Shown: positions 25,273-34,148, numbered from the stretch's first letter. The stretch: DNA of 64,000 bases from Iamia sp. SCSIO 61187 (GCF_019443745.1 NZ_CP050948.1:2108001-2172000), one strand, 5' to 3'. Notes: generated by a model from the sequence alone, not told the origin. Numbers and translations are program-made.

Positions 25273-25812
25273 GTGCGCGCCCCCCTGACCCCCGCCCGCC
25301 GGCGTCGCCGGACCGCCCTCATCGCCCTGGTCGCCGCCCTGACCCTCGTCGCGGCCGGGTGCGGCTCCGACGACGGCGACCAGGAGCGCACCGGCGACGA
25401 CGCCACGACGACCAGCACCACCGAGGCGGCGACGACCGAGGCCGAGTCGTCGACGGCCTCGACGGCCCCGGGCACCACGGAGGCCTCCCCGACCACCCCG
25501 TCCGACGACGGGGACGGCGACGAGGGGGAGGCGACCGCGCCCGGGTCCACCGCCGGCGGGCTGGACCCCGGCGACCCCTGCTCGCTCGAGGAGGGCGACC
25601 CCGACTGCATCGACCCCGACGGCGACGGCGAGGGCACCTACCTCGTCGACGGGGCCGAGTGCGCCGCCACCGCCCCCGACATCAGCATCTGCGAGGACCT
25701 CGACGGCGACGGCGTGGCCGGCTACCCCGACGAGTACGCCGACCTGCCCACCTGCTCGGCCGACGTCCCGCCGCCGTGCAACAACGCCCCCGGCTCGAGC
25801 GACGAGGAGTAG
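25273..25812 (+). CDS. Lipoprotein with Thr-rich stalk and calcium-type Asp loops
   Basis: A 179-residue secreted lipoprotein. A basic N terminus and hydrophobic stretch lead to the lipobox LVAAGC, followed by about 60 residues rich in Thr, Ser, Glu and Asp (a stalk). The C-terminal part has six Cys and two Asp-rich loops, DPDGDGEGTYL and DLDGDGVAGYPDE, like thrombospondin-3/EF-hand calcium sites. GGAGGT lies nine bases before the GTG. No named family is recognised. Confidence 0.75.
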   Translation: MRAPLTPARRRRRTALIALVAALTLVAAGCGSDDGDQERTGDDATTTSTTEAATTEAESSTASTAPGTTEASPTTPSDDGDGDEGEATAPGSTAGGLDPGDPCSLEEGDPDCIDPDGDGEGTYLVDGAECAATAPDISICEDLDGDGVAGYPDEYADLPTCSADVPPPCNNAPGSSDEE

Positions 25813-27146
25813 CCACGACGAGCAAGGACGGCCCGCCGGCCGACCGGCCGGGGGCGCGGACCATCCTCCACCTCGACATGGACGCGTTCTTCGTGTCCGT
25901 CGAGCTGCTCCGCCGGCCCGAGCTCCGCGGCCAGCCGGTCGTGGTCGGGGGCAGCGGGACCCGGGGCGTCGTCGCCGCCGCGTCCTACGAGGCCCGCTCC
26001 TACGGCGTCTTCTCGGCCATGCCGTCGGCCCGGGCTCGCCGCCTGTGCCCGGACGCCGTGTTCCTGCCGGGCGACCACGCCCACTACGCCGAGGTCAGCG
26101 AGCGGGTCATGGCCATCCTGCGGTCCGTCACGCCGCTGGTCGAGCCCCTGTCGCTGGACGAGGCCTTCCTCGACGTCACCGGCGCCCGTCGGCGGGCCGG
26201 CGACGGTCCGACCATCGCCCGGGCGCTCCGCCGCCGGATCCTCGACGAGGAGCGCCTGACCTGCTCGGTCGGCGTGGCGCCGGTGAAGTTCCTGGCCAAG
26301 CTGGCCACCAACGACGCCAAGCCCCGCCCCTCCCGCACCGGCCCCGTGTTCGGCCCCGGCATCTCGGTGGTCGAACCCGGCGGTGAGCTGGCCTTCCTCC
26401 ACCCCCTGCCGGTGGAGGCCCTGTGGGGCGTCGGGCCGGCGACCCTCGGCCGTCTCGAGCGCTACGGGATCCGCACCGTCGGTGATCTGGCCCAGATGCC
26501 CCTCGCCACCCTCGAGGGCGCCGTCGGCAAGGCCCACGGGCGTCACCTCCACGACCTGGCCCACGCCGTGGACCCCCGGTCGGTCGAACCCGCCCAGGAG
26601 CTGAAGTCCATCAGCCACGAGGAGACCTACCCCACCGACCGCTTCGACCCCGCCGAGCTCCGCACCGAGGCCGTCCGCATGGCCGACGCCGTGGCGGCCC
26701 GCCTGCGGCGCCACGGGACGGTGGCCCGGACCGTCACCGTCAAGGTCCGCTTCGGCGACTTCCGCACCATCACCCGCAGCGCCACCCCGCCCGACGCCGT
26801 CGCCACCGGCCCGGCCGTGGCCCGGGTGGCCAAGGACCTCCTCGCCCTGGTCGACGTCAGCCCCGGGGTCCGCCTCCTGGGGGTCGGGGTGTCGAACCTG
26901 GTGTCCCCCGGAGCGGGGACCGGCACCCAGCTCAGCCTGCTCGACGCCCTCGGGGAGGGCGGCGCCGACGGCCCGGCCCCGGCCGAGCCGGACGCCGCCG
27001 CCTGGGCGGCCGCCACCGACGCCGTCGACCGGGCCCGCGAGCGCTACGGCGCCGACGCCGTCGTGCCCGCGTCGCTGGCCAGCCCCACGGGCATCCACGT
27101 GCGCCGCCGCGGCGACCAGCAGTGGGGGCCTGACCAGGAAGGGTGA
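25776..27146 (+). CDS. dinB: DNA polymerase IV (DinB, Y family)
   Basis: A translesion polymerase. LHLDMDAFFVSVE contains the first catalytic Asp, PLSLDEAFLDVT the second Asp/Glu pair, and CSVGVAPVKFLAKLATNDAKP the finger region. Helix-hairpin-helix and little-finger domains follow. TQLSLLD near the end fits a beta-clamp binding motif. The start is uncertain. ATG at 25878 would remove the first catalytic Asp. GTG at 25776 is the only standard start that keeps it, but it overlaps the lipoprotein gene by 37 bases; an ACG at 25815 has GAGGAG six bases upstream and would be a non-standard alternative. Confidence 0.88.
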   Translation: MQQRPRLERRGVATTSKDGPPADRPGARTILHLDMDAFFVSVELLRRPELRGQPVVVGGSGTRGVVAAASYEARSYGVFSAMPSARARRLCPDAVFLPGDHAHYAEVSERVMAILRSVTPLVEPLSLDEAFLDVTGARRRAGDGPTIARALRRRILDEERLTCSVGVAPVKFLAKLATNDAKPRPSRTGPVFGPGISVVEPGGELAFLHPLPVEALWGVGPATLGRLERYGIRTVGDLAQMPLATLEGAVGKAHGRHLHDLAHAVDPRSVEPAQELKSISHEETYPTDRFDPAELRTEAVRMADAVAARLRRHGTVARTVTVKVRFGDFRTITRSATPPDAVATGPAVARVAKDLLALVDVSPGVRLLGVGVSNLVSPGAGTGTQLSLLDALGEGGADGPAPAEPDAAAWAAATDAVDRARERYGADAVVPASLASPTGIHVRRRGDQQWGPDQEG

Positions 27147-27278
27147 CCCCCCTCTGGGCCGGACGGGGGACCCGTCGTTTCACCCGCGGTGCGCGTTGTC
27201 GGTGGTGCTCGGCTGTGCGAGAGTAGGGGCACTCGTCAGGGCCGACGCCGTCCGGTGGGGATGGGTGAAGGGAACGAC

Positions 27279-27662
27279 ATGCCGCTCTCGGAAGACGAAC
27301 AGCGGATCCTCCAGCAGATCGAGCAGCAGTTCTACGACCAGGACCCCGACCTCGCCGGGGAGATGGGTCGGGCCAGCAGCCACGCCCGCCACCTGCGCGC
27401 CATGCGGTGGGCCGCCCTCTCGTTCGTCGCCGGCCTCGCCGTCCTCCTCGTCACCCTGGCCTGGGAGCACAGCTTCGTCGTGGCCCTCCTCGGCTTCGTG
27501 GTCATGCTGGGCTCGGCCCTGTGGTTCGAGCGCAGCCTCAGCGCGATGGGACGGGCCGGCATCGACCACCTGACCCAGACCCTCCGCGACCGCGGTCTCG
27601 GCGACGGCCTCCGCGGCGCCACCGAGCGCGCCCGCGAGCGGCTGCGGCGACCCGACGAGTGA
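27279..27662 (+). CDS. DUF3040 membrane protein
   Basis: A 127-residue protein matching the actinobacterial DUF3040 family. MPLSEDEQRILQQIEQQF is the family's conserved opening, followed by two adjacent transmembrane helices (about residues 46-65 and 68-86) and an Arg-rich C terminus. Function is unknown; in many actinobacteria it lies close to dinB or mraZ, as here beside dinB. The ATG follows an AAGGGA ribosome binding site. A dispersed repeat begins right after its stop. Confidence 0.88.
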   Translation: MPLSEDEQRILQQIEQQFYDQDPDLAGEMGRASSHARHLRAMRWAALSFVAGLAVLLVTLAWEHSFVVALLGFVVMLGSALWFERSLSAMGRAGIDHLTQTLRDRGLGDGLRGATERARERLRRPDE

Positions 27663-27664
27663 GT

Positions 27665-27890
27665 CTCAGTCACTCGCTGGCGCGGTCTCAGTCACTCGTT
27701 CGCTGGCGCTCTCTCCGTTCCTTCGAGCTGAACGGCCCTCGCTCCGCTCGGGTCTGAAGACCTCCCCGGAGCCGGAGCCCTCGTTCCTCGGGCACACGGC
27801 TCCTCTGCGGGGGGAGACCCCCCGCCCCCCCAGCGGCTGCGCCGGGCCGGGCCTGGTCGCGGGCCATGTCCGGTCTCGTCGTGCTCGAGC
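27665..27890. repeat. Dispersed intergenic repeat, copy B
   Basis: Related over most of its length to 15203-15445 and in the same orientation, including the 25-base identical block at 27827-27851. The left part has an internal duplication of a tctcagtcactcg-ctggcgc motif not seen in copy A. It again lies between two converging genes (DUF3040 and the transglutaminase-like gene), and no gene is supported inside it. Confidence 0.75.
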
Positions 27891-27920
27891 GTCGTCTGCT
27901 TCGCGCTCGGTGCTCCCGTC

Positions 27921-30260
27921 TCAGGGGGACTTGAGGGTTCTCGGATCGAGGGCGGCCCTCAGGCGGGGGGTCCAGCCGGCGGTGTCGTGGACCTGGCGGG
28001 CGATGGCGTGGGCCAGGGCGTCGGCCTGGCCGGTGAGGTCGCCCGGGGCCCGAGCCGACGCCGGGGCCCACGTGGTGGCGGTGACCATCCCCGCCAAACG
28101 GGTGAGCGCCGGGCCCGCCTCCCCCAGGTCGCCGCTGGCCCGGCGGGCGAACTCCCGGGCCGTCTCGGCTGGCACCGGGGTGATGCCCACGAGGCGCAGG
28201 GCGTCGAGCGCCCGCGCCCACGCCGCCCGGACCCGGCCGGCCACGGTGCCGTCGGCACCGTGGCCCCGGCCCCGCCGGGCCCGCACCGCGGCGATCACGG
28301 CGGCGTCCAGCCCCAGCAGGACCAGCCCGGCCAGCAGGACCAGCGGGGGCACCACCAGCCAGAGCGGCGTCCCGTCGTCGCCGGCCGGGGTGGCCCCGAC
28401 CGTCTCGGCGCCCTCGCGCTCGCCGGGCGGGACCGTGGCCGGCCCGTTCGCCGGGGCCGTGGTCGGTGCCGGCTCGGTGGCGGCGGGCGCGGTGGTGGGG
28501 GCGGGGACCGCCTCCTCGCCCGACTGCTGGGCGGGGACGCCCGTGTACTGCTCGGCCCCCGGGATGCCCCGCCCCGGCGTGGGCTCGAAGGGCACCCAGC
28601 CGGCCTCGGCGATCCACACCTCGGGCCAGGCGTGGGCGTTGCGGCCCCGGACCGTGAAGCCGGTCCCGTCGGCGCGGGGGTCGCCCATGGTGAACCCGAC
28701 GGCGACCCGGCTGGGGAGGCCCAGGGTGCGGGCCATCGCCGCGAAGGTGCCGGCGAACTGCTCGCAGTAGCCCCGCCGCGCGGCCAGGAACGCCTCGATG
28801 GCCGTGCCGCCGTGCCCGGCGCCGACGCCGTCGAGGTCGTAGGTGAACTCGGACCGGAACCAGTCCTGGAGGGCCAGGGCCCGGGCGTAGGGGGTGTCGC
28901 CGGCGTCGGCGACGATGGCGGCGGCCGTCTCGGCCACCACGGCGGGTAGGTCGGGTGGCAGCCGGGTCGCCTCCGCCACGTCGTCGGGAAGGTCCTCGGG
29001 CTGCGGGCGGTCCAGGTCGTCGGGCGTGAACGAGGGGACGGCGGACTCGACGGTGTAGGTGACGCCGTCGATCGTCGGCGTGTCCCGGGGCACGATCAGG
29101 GTCGCCAGCTCCCCGTTCCACCGCAGGTCGGTCGAGCTCTCGACCAGCCGCGTCGGCGTCGTCGCCGCCGGCGCCCAGATCGAGCCCAGCCGGCGGATGG
29201 TGAACTCCTGGCGCACCGTCTCGGTCGTCGCCTCCGGCGGCTCGCTCGGCAGCCCGCCGTCGGCCTCGCCGAAGCGCTCGCTCGACGACCACACCTGCCC
29301 GTCGAACTGCGGCAGCGAGGTCATCCGCCAGTAGTGGCCCTGCGGGGCCCGCACCGTGAAGACGGTGTGGTTGCCCTGCTCGACGAGCCGCGACCGGATG
29401 TCGACCAGCGGGCTGACGGTCGTGCGCCCGTCGGGTCCGTCCTCCCCCCGCCAGTCGACGAGGGCCTCGTCGCCCGCCGTCGGCAGGTGCGGGCCCAGCA
29501 GCCCGCTCACCAGGGCCACGGCCAGGGCGACCAGGGCGCCGGACCGGGCGAGGGCGACCGTCCCGGCGCGGGCCCGCCCGCCGACCCACGCGTCGTCTCG
29601 CCCCGAGCGGCTGCCCCGCTGGGCGGCGGCGAAGGCGAGCACGGCCGCCACGAGCAGAGCGGTGAGGGCCACGCCGCCGCCGCCCCGGCCGAGCAGGGTG
29701 GTGAAGACGAACACGGCGGCCGCGGGCAGCACGGCCTCGGCCACGGTGCGGAGGCGGAAGGCGGCCCAGTCGGCCAGCCCCACCGCCACCCACAGGGTGA
29801 GGCTCGACGCGACCAGGAACCCCCGGGAGCGGGGCGCCGGCGCCCGGACCTCGCCGAAGAGCTCCCAGGCCCGGCTGAGGTCGTGGCCGACGGCGTCCAG
29901 CGTGGCCGGGGTGGGCAGGCCGTAGGCCGACGTGTGGGGGTACAGGACGACCGACACCTGGAGGACGAAGGCCCCGACCGAGAGGGCGACCGTCCGGCCC
30001 GCACCCCAGCCGAGGCGGCGGCTCGCCGCCCCGGCCAGGTGGGCACCGACGGCGGCGACGAGGAGCGGGAGCACGACGGGGCGGTCGGCGAAGAGCCGGG
30101 CGAAGCCGGCCACCGCGACCAGGGTGACGGCGAGCAGGAGGAGCTCGGTGACCCACAGCCCCTCCGGCCGGCGGACGGTCCGCCCCGGCGGGGCCCCCGG
30201 CGCCGGGGCCGTGGGGGGTCGGGGCGCGGCCGGCGGGGGCGGGGCGAGCGTCGTCGTCAC
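27921..30260 (-). CDS. TgpA-like membrane transglutaminase-fold protein (DUF3488)
   Basis: A 779-residue protein. A cluster of about six transmembrane helices (residues 35-255) is followed by an extracytoplasmic transglutaminase-like domain with a complete Cys-His-Asp-type triad: Cys in RRGYCEQFAG (about 497), His in RNAHAWPEVW (about 541) and the acidic PFEPTPG (about 558). A Pro/Thr-rich linker, one more helix and a cytoplasmic DUF4129-like tail follow. The family acts on envelope proteins or peptides. It forms a GTGA-coupled operon with DUF58 and MoxR genes, a common trio whose substrate is unknown. Confidence 0.88.
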   Translation of the reverse strand: MTTTLAPPPPAAPRPPTAPAPGAPPGRTVRRPEGLWVTELLLLAVTLVAVAGFARLFADRPVVLPLLVAAVGAHLAGAASRRLGWGAGRTVALSVGAFVLQVSVVLYPHTSAYGLPTPATLDAVGHDLSRAWELFGEVRAPAPRSRGFLVASSLTLWVAVGLADWAAFRLRTVAEAVLPAAAVFVFTTLLGRGGGGVALTALLVAAVLAFAAAQRGSRSGRDDAWVGGRARAGTVALARSGALVALAVALVSGLLGPHLPTAGDEALVDWRGEDGPDGRTTVSPLVDIRSRLVEQGNHTVFTVRAPQGHYWRMTSLPQFDGQVWSSSERFGEADGGLPSEPPEATTETVRQEFTIRRLGSIWAPAATTPTRLVESSTDLRWNGELATLIVPRDTPTIDGVTYTVESAVPSFTPDDLDRPQPEDLPDDVAEATRLPPDLPAVVAETAAAIVADAGDTPYARALALQDWFRSEFTYDLDGVGAGHGGTAIEAFLAARRGYCEQFAGTFAAMARTLGLPSRVAVGFTMGDPRADGTGFTVRGRNAHAWPEVWIAEAGWVPFEPTPGRGIPGAEQYTGVPAQQSGEEAVPAPTTAPAATEPAPTTAPANGPATVPPGEREGAETVGATPAGDDGTPLWLVVPPLVLLAGLVLLGLDAAVIAAVRARRGRGHGADGTVAGRVRAAWARALDALRLVGITPVPAETAREFARRASGDLGEAGPALTRLAGMVTATTWAPASARAPGDLTGQADALAHAIARQVHDTAGWTPRLRAALDPRTLKSP

Positions 30261-31450
30261 GGCCGGCTCCCCACCGGCGTCCGCCGGCGGACCCGGGCGT
30301 CCTCCCAGACCAGGGGGAAGGGTCGGCTCGGGCCCACGTCGACGATCCGGACGCCCCGGATGCCACCGACCCGGTCGGCCGGGGCGTGGCCGAGGAAGCG
30401 CACGACCGTCATCCCGGCCCGGTGGCCGGCGCGCCGGGCCCGGTGGCCGGCGAGGGTGGCGATGTCGGCGTCGGGCCGGCCGCCGGTCACGACGACGATG
30501 GCGTGGGCGCCGGCGTCGGTGAGGCCCAGGACCCGGTCCAGGTCGGCCCGCGCCGAGCGGGCGGCCACGGCCAGCACCTCCATCAGGTTGTCGTAGGCGG
30601 CCACGCCCGTGGCCCAGCCGGTGTCCTGGTGGTCGCTGGTGAGGAGGCGGACGATGTCGCCCCGCTGCCAGTGGGCGGCGGCGATGCTCGCCGCCGCCGA
30701 GACCATGCGCTCGAAGCCGTCGGTCGAGGTGTGGGCCGAGGTCACGTCGAGCACGACGGTGAGGCGGCCCTGCCGGGGCTCGTCGTCCTGGCGCACCACC
30801 AGGTCGTCGGACCGGGCGCTCATCGGCCAGTGCACCCGACGGATGTCGTCGCCCACGACGTAGGGCCGCAGCGTGTGGAACTCGTCGCCCGACCGCCCGA
30901 GGCCGGGGCGGCCCTCCTGGCCCGACAGGGGCTCGGCGCCGGCCGGTGGGGGGAGGGGCCGGATCGGGTCCACGTGGGGGAGGACGACGAGGCGCACCTT
31001 GTCCGCCACCACCTGGCGCCGGTGGGCCAGGCCGAACGGGTCGGCCACCTCGACCTGCAGCGGCCCCACCGACACCTCGCCCCGGGTGCGGGTCGGGAGC
31101 CGGTAGGCGGCGCGGACGGTGCCGCCGACCGGCAGCGGGGCGAGGCGGAGGCGGGCCCCGGCCCGGTCGCCGATCGGGTCGACCAGGGTCAGCACCGGGG
31201 TCGCCACCCGGCCGACCGAGGCCACGTCGATCTCGACCCGCGCCGGCGTGCCCACGTGGACGCGCTCGGGGCGGACCGAGCGCCGGACGCGGAGGCGGGG
31301 CTGGAGCACGAGGACCTGCGCCACGGCGACGATGACGAGGAGGCCACCGGCGGCCGCGAGCACGTAGGCCTCGACCAGGCCGAGCAACCGGCCGGCGACG
31401 GCCAGGGCCACCGATCCGGCGAGGACCAGGGCGCCGGGCCGGGTGATCAC
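30257..31450 (-). CDS. DUF58 protein (MoxR partner)
   Basis: A 397-residue protein with two N-terminal transmembrane helices, a beta-sandwich middle and the DUF58 core (FHTLRPYVVGDDIRRVHWPMSARSDDLVVRQ in outline, about residues 205-235), followed by a von Willebrand A-like fold whose first strand VVLDVTSAHTS retains part of a MIDAS-type site. DUF58 proteins work with MoxR AAA+ ATPases, here encoded directly upstream with a GTGA overlap, probably to remodel an envelope complex. Partner choice is from order and family knowledge. Confidence 0.88.
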   Translation of the reverse strand: MITRPGALVLAGSVALAVAGRLLGLVEAYVLAAAGGLLVIVAVAQVLVLQPRLRVRRSVRPERVHVGTPARVEIDVASVGRVATPVLTLVDPIGDRAGARLRLAPLPVGGTVRAAYRLPTRTRGEVSVGPLQVEVADPFGLAHRRQVVADKVRLVVLPHVDPIRPLPPPAGAEPLSGQEGRPGLGRSGDEFHTLRPYVVGDDIRRVHWPMSARSDDLVVRQDDEPRQGRLTVVLDVTSAHTSTDGFERMVSAAASIAAAHWQRGDIVRLLTSDHQDTGWATGVAAYDNLMEVLAVAARSARADLDRVLGLTDAGAHAIVVVTGGRPDADIATLAGHRARRAGHRAGMTVVRFLGHAPADRVGGIRGVRIVDVGPSRPFPLVWEDARVRRRTPVGSRP

Positions 31451-32454
31451 CGGCGGGGGCCGGCCGTGGTGGGGACGGGGACCCGGTCGAGGAGCTCGGC
31501 CACGATGTGCGATCGCGACGTGCCCGAGAGGGCCGCCTCGGGGGCCAGCTGGAGCCGGTGGGCGAGGGCCGGGACGGCCAAGGCCTTGATGTCGTCGGGC
31601 ACCACGAAGTCCCGCCCGGCGACCAGGGCCCGGGCCTGGGCCGCCCGCTGCAGGCTCAGCGTCGCCCGGGGGGACATGCCGAGCGCCAGGCGGGGGTGGG
31701 ACCGGCTGGCCGTGGCCAGGTCGACCAGGTAGTGCTGGAGCCCGGGGGCGATGTGGACGCCGCGCCCGGCGGTGCCGAGGGCGGCCACGGCCGCGGTGCT
31801 GGCGACCGGCTTGAGGTGGGGGATGGCGTCCTCGGCCCCGTCGCTGGCGAGGATGGCCACCTCGGCGTCCTCGGACGGGTAGCCCACCGAGACCCGCAGC
31901 AGGAAGCGGTCGAGCTGGCTGTCGGGGAGGGGGTAGGCGCCCTCGTGCTCGGCCGGGTTCTGGGTGGCCAGCACCACGAAGGGCTGCTCGAGGCCGTAGG
32001 TCTCCCCGCTGACGGTCACCTGGCCCTCGGCCATCGACTCGAGCAGGGCGGCCTGGGTCTTGGGCGAGGCCCGGTTGATCTCGTCGGCCAGGACGACGTT
32101 GGCGAAGACCGGGCCGGGCCGGAAGTCGAACGTCGCCGACCGCCGGTCGTACACGCTCACGCCGACCACGTCCGACGGGAGCAGGTCCGGCGTGAACTGG
32201 ATGCGCCCGAAGCTGCCGTCGATCGAGGCGGCGAGGGCCTTGGCCAGGCTGGTCTTGCCGACCCCGGGCACGTCCTCGATGAGCACGTGGCCCCCGGCGA
32301 CGAGGGCGAGCAGGATCATCCGGGTGACCTCGGCCTTGCCCTGGATCACCCGCGACACGTTGGCGACGATGGCGTCGAACGTCCGGGCCGCGTCCTCGGG
32401 ACGGAGCCCGCCGGGGGCGCCGTCTGAGCGATCGATCGGTGACGCGTCGGCCAC
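31447..32454 (-). CDS. MoxR-family AAA+ ATPase
   Basis: A 335-residue MoxR ATPase: Walker A GVGKTSLA (about residue 63), Walker B VVLADEINRASPKTQAALLE (Asp-Glu near 122), sensor 1 ATQNPAEHEGAYPLPDSQLDRF and a C-terminal lid. These ATPases act as chaperones that insert cofactors or mature protein complexes with DUF58/VWA partners. GAGGAGG five bases before the GTG marks the operon's first start. The three-gene operon runs away from the divergent ROK kinase gene. Confidence 0.92.
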   Translation of the reverse strand: MADASPIDRSDGAPGGLRPEDAARTFDAIVANVSRVIQGKAEVTRMILLALVAGGHVLIEDVPGVGKTSLAKALAASIDGSFGRIQFTPDLLPSDVVGVSVYDRRSATFDFRPGPVFANVVLADEINRASPKTQAALLESMAEGQVTVSGETYGLEQPFVVLATQNPAEHEGAYPLPDSQLDRFLLRVSVGYPSEDAEVAILASDGAEDAIPHLKPVASTAAVAALGTAGRGVHIAPGLQHYLVDLATASRSHPRLALGMSPRATLSLQRAAQARALVAGRDFVVPDDIKALAVPALAHRLQLAPEAALSGTSRSHIVAELLDRVPVPTTAGPRR

Positions 32455-32555
32455 GGGCCCTCCTCAGGTCGACGCGCCAGGGTAGGCCCTCGGTCACGCC
32501 GGTTCCGCCGCGCCTGGGTCGCAGCGGCCGGCGGGGCCTCTGGTAGGACGGGGGC

Positions 32556-33419
32556 GTGGACGCGGAGGTGGTGCTGGCGCTCGACGTCGGGGGGACGAAG
32601 CTGGCGGCGGGGACCGTCGACGCCGCGGGCGGCCTCGCCGGTCGCCGGCAGGTGGCCACCCCGGCCGGGGACGACCCCGAGGCGCTGTTCGCCGTGGTCA
32701 CCGGGCTGGTCGACCAGGTCCGGGCGCAGGCCTCCTCGGCCCCGGTGGCGGTGGGGGTGGGCTGCGGCGGGCCCATGACCGCGACGGGCGTGTCGCCGCT
32801 CAACATCCCGGCCTGGCGCGGCTTCCCGCTCCGGGACCGGTTGGCCGCTCACACCGGCCTGCCCGTGGTGGTCGACAACGACGCCAAGGCCCTCGCCCTG
32901 GGTGAGGGGTGGGTCGGCGCCGCTCGCGGCGTGGACGACTTCCTCGCCATGGTCGTCTCGACCGGCGTGGGCGGCGGGATCGTGCTCGACGGGCGCATGC
33001 TCGACGGGGCCGACGGCAACGCCGGCCACATCGGCCACCTCATCGTCGAACCCGGGGGCCGGACCTGCGCGTGCGGGGCGCGGGGCTGCCTCGAGGCCGA
33101 GGCCTCGGGCACGGCGATCGCCGCCGTCACCGGCGGGCACCCCCGGGACGCCCCGCCGGCGGTGCGGGAGCGCACCGGGACCCTGGTCGGGCGGGCGGTG
33201 GCGTCGGTGGCGAACCTGCTGGACCTGCGCCTGGCCTGCGTGGCCGGCTCGGTGGCCCTCGGCTACGGCGACGTCTTCCTCGACGCCGCCCGGGCCGAGC
33301 TGGCGGCCTGCGCCCGGATGGACCACAGCCGGGGCACCGAGATCCGCTTCGGGGCCCTCGGCGACGCCGGCCCCCTCGTCGGCGCCGGCGCCCTCGGCTG
33401 GCGCGCCCTCGGACGCTGA
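32556..33419 (+). CDS. ROK-family sugar kinase (second copy)
   Basis: A 287-residue ROK kinase with DVGGTK at residues 10-15, catalytic DNDAKALALGEG and the zinc motif GHLIVEPGGRTCACGARGCLE. It is about 45 residues shorter than the ROK protein at 12.4 kb and only moderately similar. Substrate (glucose, N-acetylglucosamine or N-acetylmannosamine) cannot be told. TAGGAC at 32544-32549 lies six bases before the GTG, the leaderless spacing. Two long hairpins follow the stop. Confidence 0.87.
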   Translation: MDAEVVLALDVGGTKLAAGTVDAAGGLAGRRQVATPAGDDPEALFAVVTGLVDQVRAQASSAPVAVGVGCGGPMTATGVSPLNIPAWRGFPLRDRLAAHTGLPVVVDNDAKALALGEGWVGAARGVDDFLAMVVSTGVGGGIVLDGRMLDGADGNAGHIGHLIVEPGGRTCACGARGCLEAEASGTAIAAVTGGHPRDAPPAVRERTGTLVGRAVASVANLLDLRLACVAGSVALGYGDVFLDAARAELAACARMDHSRGTEIRFGALGDAGPLVGAGALGWRALGR

Positions 33420-33428
33420 CGGAACCGT

Positions 33429-33474
33429 TTCTGTCGCGGCAGGCGCTCACGGGTGAGCGCTCAGCGCGACAGAA
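33429..33474. repeat. Two-stage long hairpin, copy 1
   Basis: Outer arms TTCTGTCGCG/CGCGACAGAA (10 bp), a 4/4 internal loop, and an inner 8-bp stem GCGCTCAC/GTGAGCGC with a GG loop. It lies between the converging ROK and CsbD-like genes and could terminate both. Confidence 0.88.
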
Positions 33475-33496
33475 CCGGAGCGGGCTCGGCGGGTGC

Positions 33497-33546
33497 GGTT
33501 CTGTCGCGGCAGGCGCTCGCGGGCGAGCGCTCAGCGCGACAGAACC
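33497..33546. repeat. Two-stage long hairpin, copy 2 (covarying)
   Basis: Same structure as the hairpin 22 bp upstream, with outer arms extended to 12 bp (GGTTCTGTCGCG/CGCGACAGAACC). The inner stem is GCGCTCGC/GCGAGCGC: relative to copy 1 an A-T pair became G-C on both sides, a compensatory change that supports a folded RNA or cruciform as the selected form. Confidence 0.88.
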
Positions 33547-33583
33547 GAGTCGGCGGCGAGCGTCTGACCCGGCTTCGGACCCG

Positions 33584-33853
33584 TCAGCCGGTGCGGGGGT
33601 CGGCGTCGGCGGGGGTGACGTCCTCGGCGACGGGGGCGGCGTCGACCGCGGGGTCGTACTCCTCGTAGTCCTGGCGGAGGGCCTTCTCGGCCTCCTCGAC
33701 GTCGTCGTCGCCGGTCTCCCCGCCGTGCTGGCGGACCTTGCCCTTGGCCTCGGCCTCGCGGTCGGCGGTCAGCCAGCCCACCTTCTCCTGCACCTTGCCG
33801 ACCAGTCCGTCGCGGCCCGTGGCGGTGTCGTCGTGGGTGGTGTCATCGCTCAT
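33584..33853 (-). CDS. CsbD-like stress protein
   Basis: An 89-residue acidic, hydrophilic protein. GLVGKVQEKVGWLTADREAEAKGKV matches the CsbD core (GKxKExxGxLTxDxxxxxxGK). CsbD proteins are small general-stress proteins of unknown mechanism. The C-terminal 40 residues are Asp/Glu/Ala-rich and disordered. The ATG follows an AGGG-type ribosome binding site. It diverges from the small gene at 33909. Confidence 0.72.
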   Translation of the reverse strand: MSDDTTHDDTATGRDGLVGKVQEKVGWLTADREAEAKGKVRQHGGETGDDDVEEAEKALRQDYEEYDPAVDAAPVAEDVTPADADPRTG

Positions 33854-33896
33854 GGGGCCGGCCCTGCCCACCGGCTCGGCCCGGACACGGGCCCGG

Positions 33897-33902
33897 TACG
33901 GT
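33897..33902 (+). promoter_or_regulatory. -10 box of a leaderless small-protein mRNA
   Basis: TACGGT ends six bases before the GTG at 33909. Confidence 0.45.
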
Positions 33903-33908
33903 GGCGGC

Positions 33909-34148
33909 GTGGATCGCGACCTCCCGCAGGCGGCATCGGCCCTCGCCCGCCGGCCCGGGCTGTGGGGCACGGCGGCCCGCGCCGGGGTGCGCCACCTGCC
34001 CCGCCGGGGACGGGGCGCCCGCGCCGCCGAGCCCTGGCTGCGCTTCCGGATCGAGACCGCCTACGGGCGGGAGCGCTCGACGCCGACCGGCGCCGACCTC
34101 GTCACGTGGCTGCGCTGGCTCCGGTCCTGGCCCCGGGCCCGGGGCTGA
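33909..34148 (+). CDS. Small basic protein of unknown function
   Basis: A 79-residue, Arg-rich protein with a Trp-rich C terminus (DLVTWLRWLRSWPRARG). No family recognised. A -10-like TACGGT six bases before the GTG supports the start. Its last 47 bases overlap the 3' end of the converging ECF S-component gene, which is unusual in length and means that one stop may be mis-set or that the two genes affect each other by antisense pairing. Confidence 0.6.
   Translation: MDRDLPQAASALARRPGLWGTAARAGVRHLPRRGRGARAAEPWLRFRIETAYGRERSTPTGADLVTWLRWLRSWPRARG

Noticed and set aside
33429-33546. Two-unit CRISPR or tRNA-like element
   Set aside because: The spacer is only 22 bp, there are no further repeats or cas genes, and the folds are simple hairpins, not cloverleaf.
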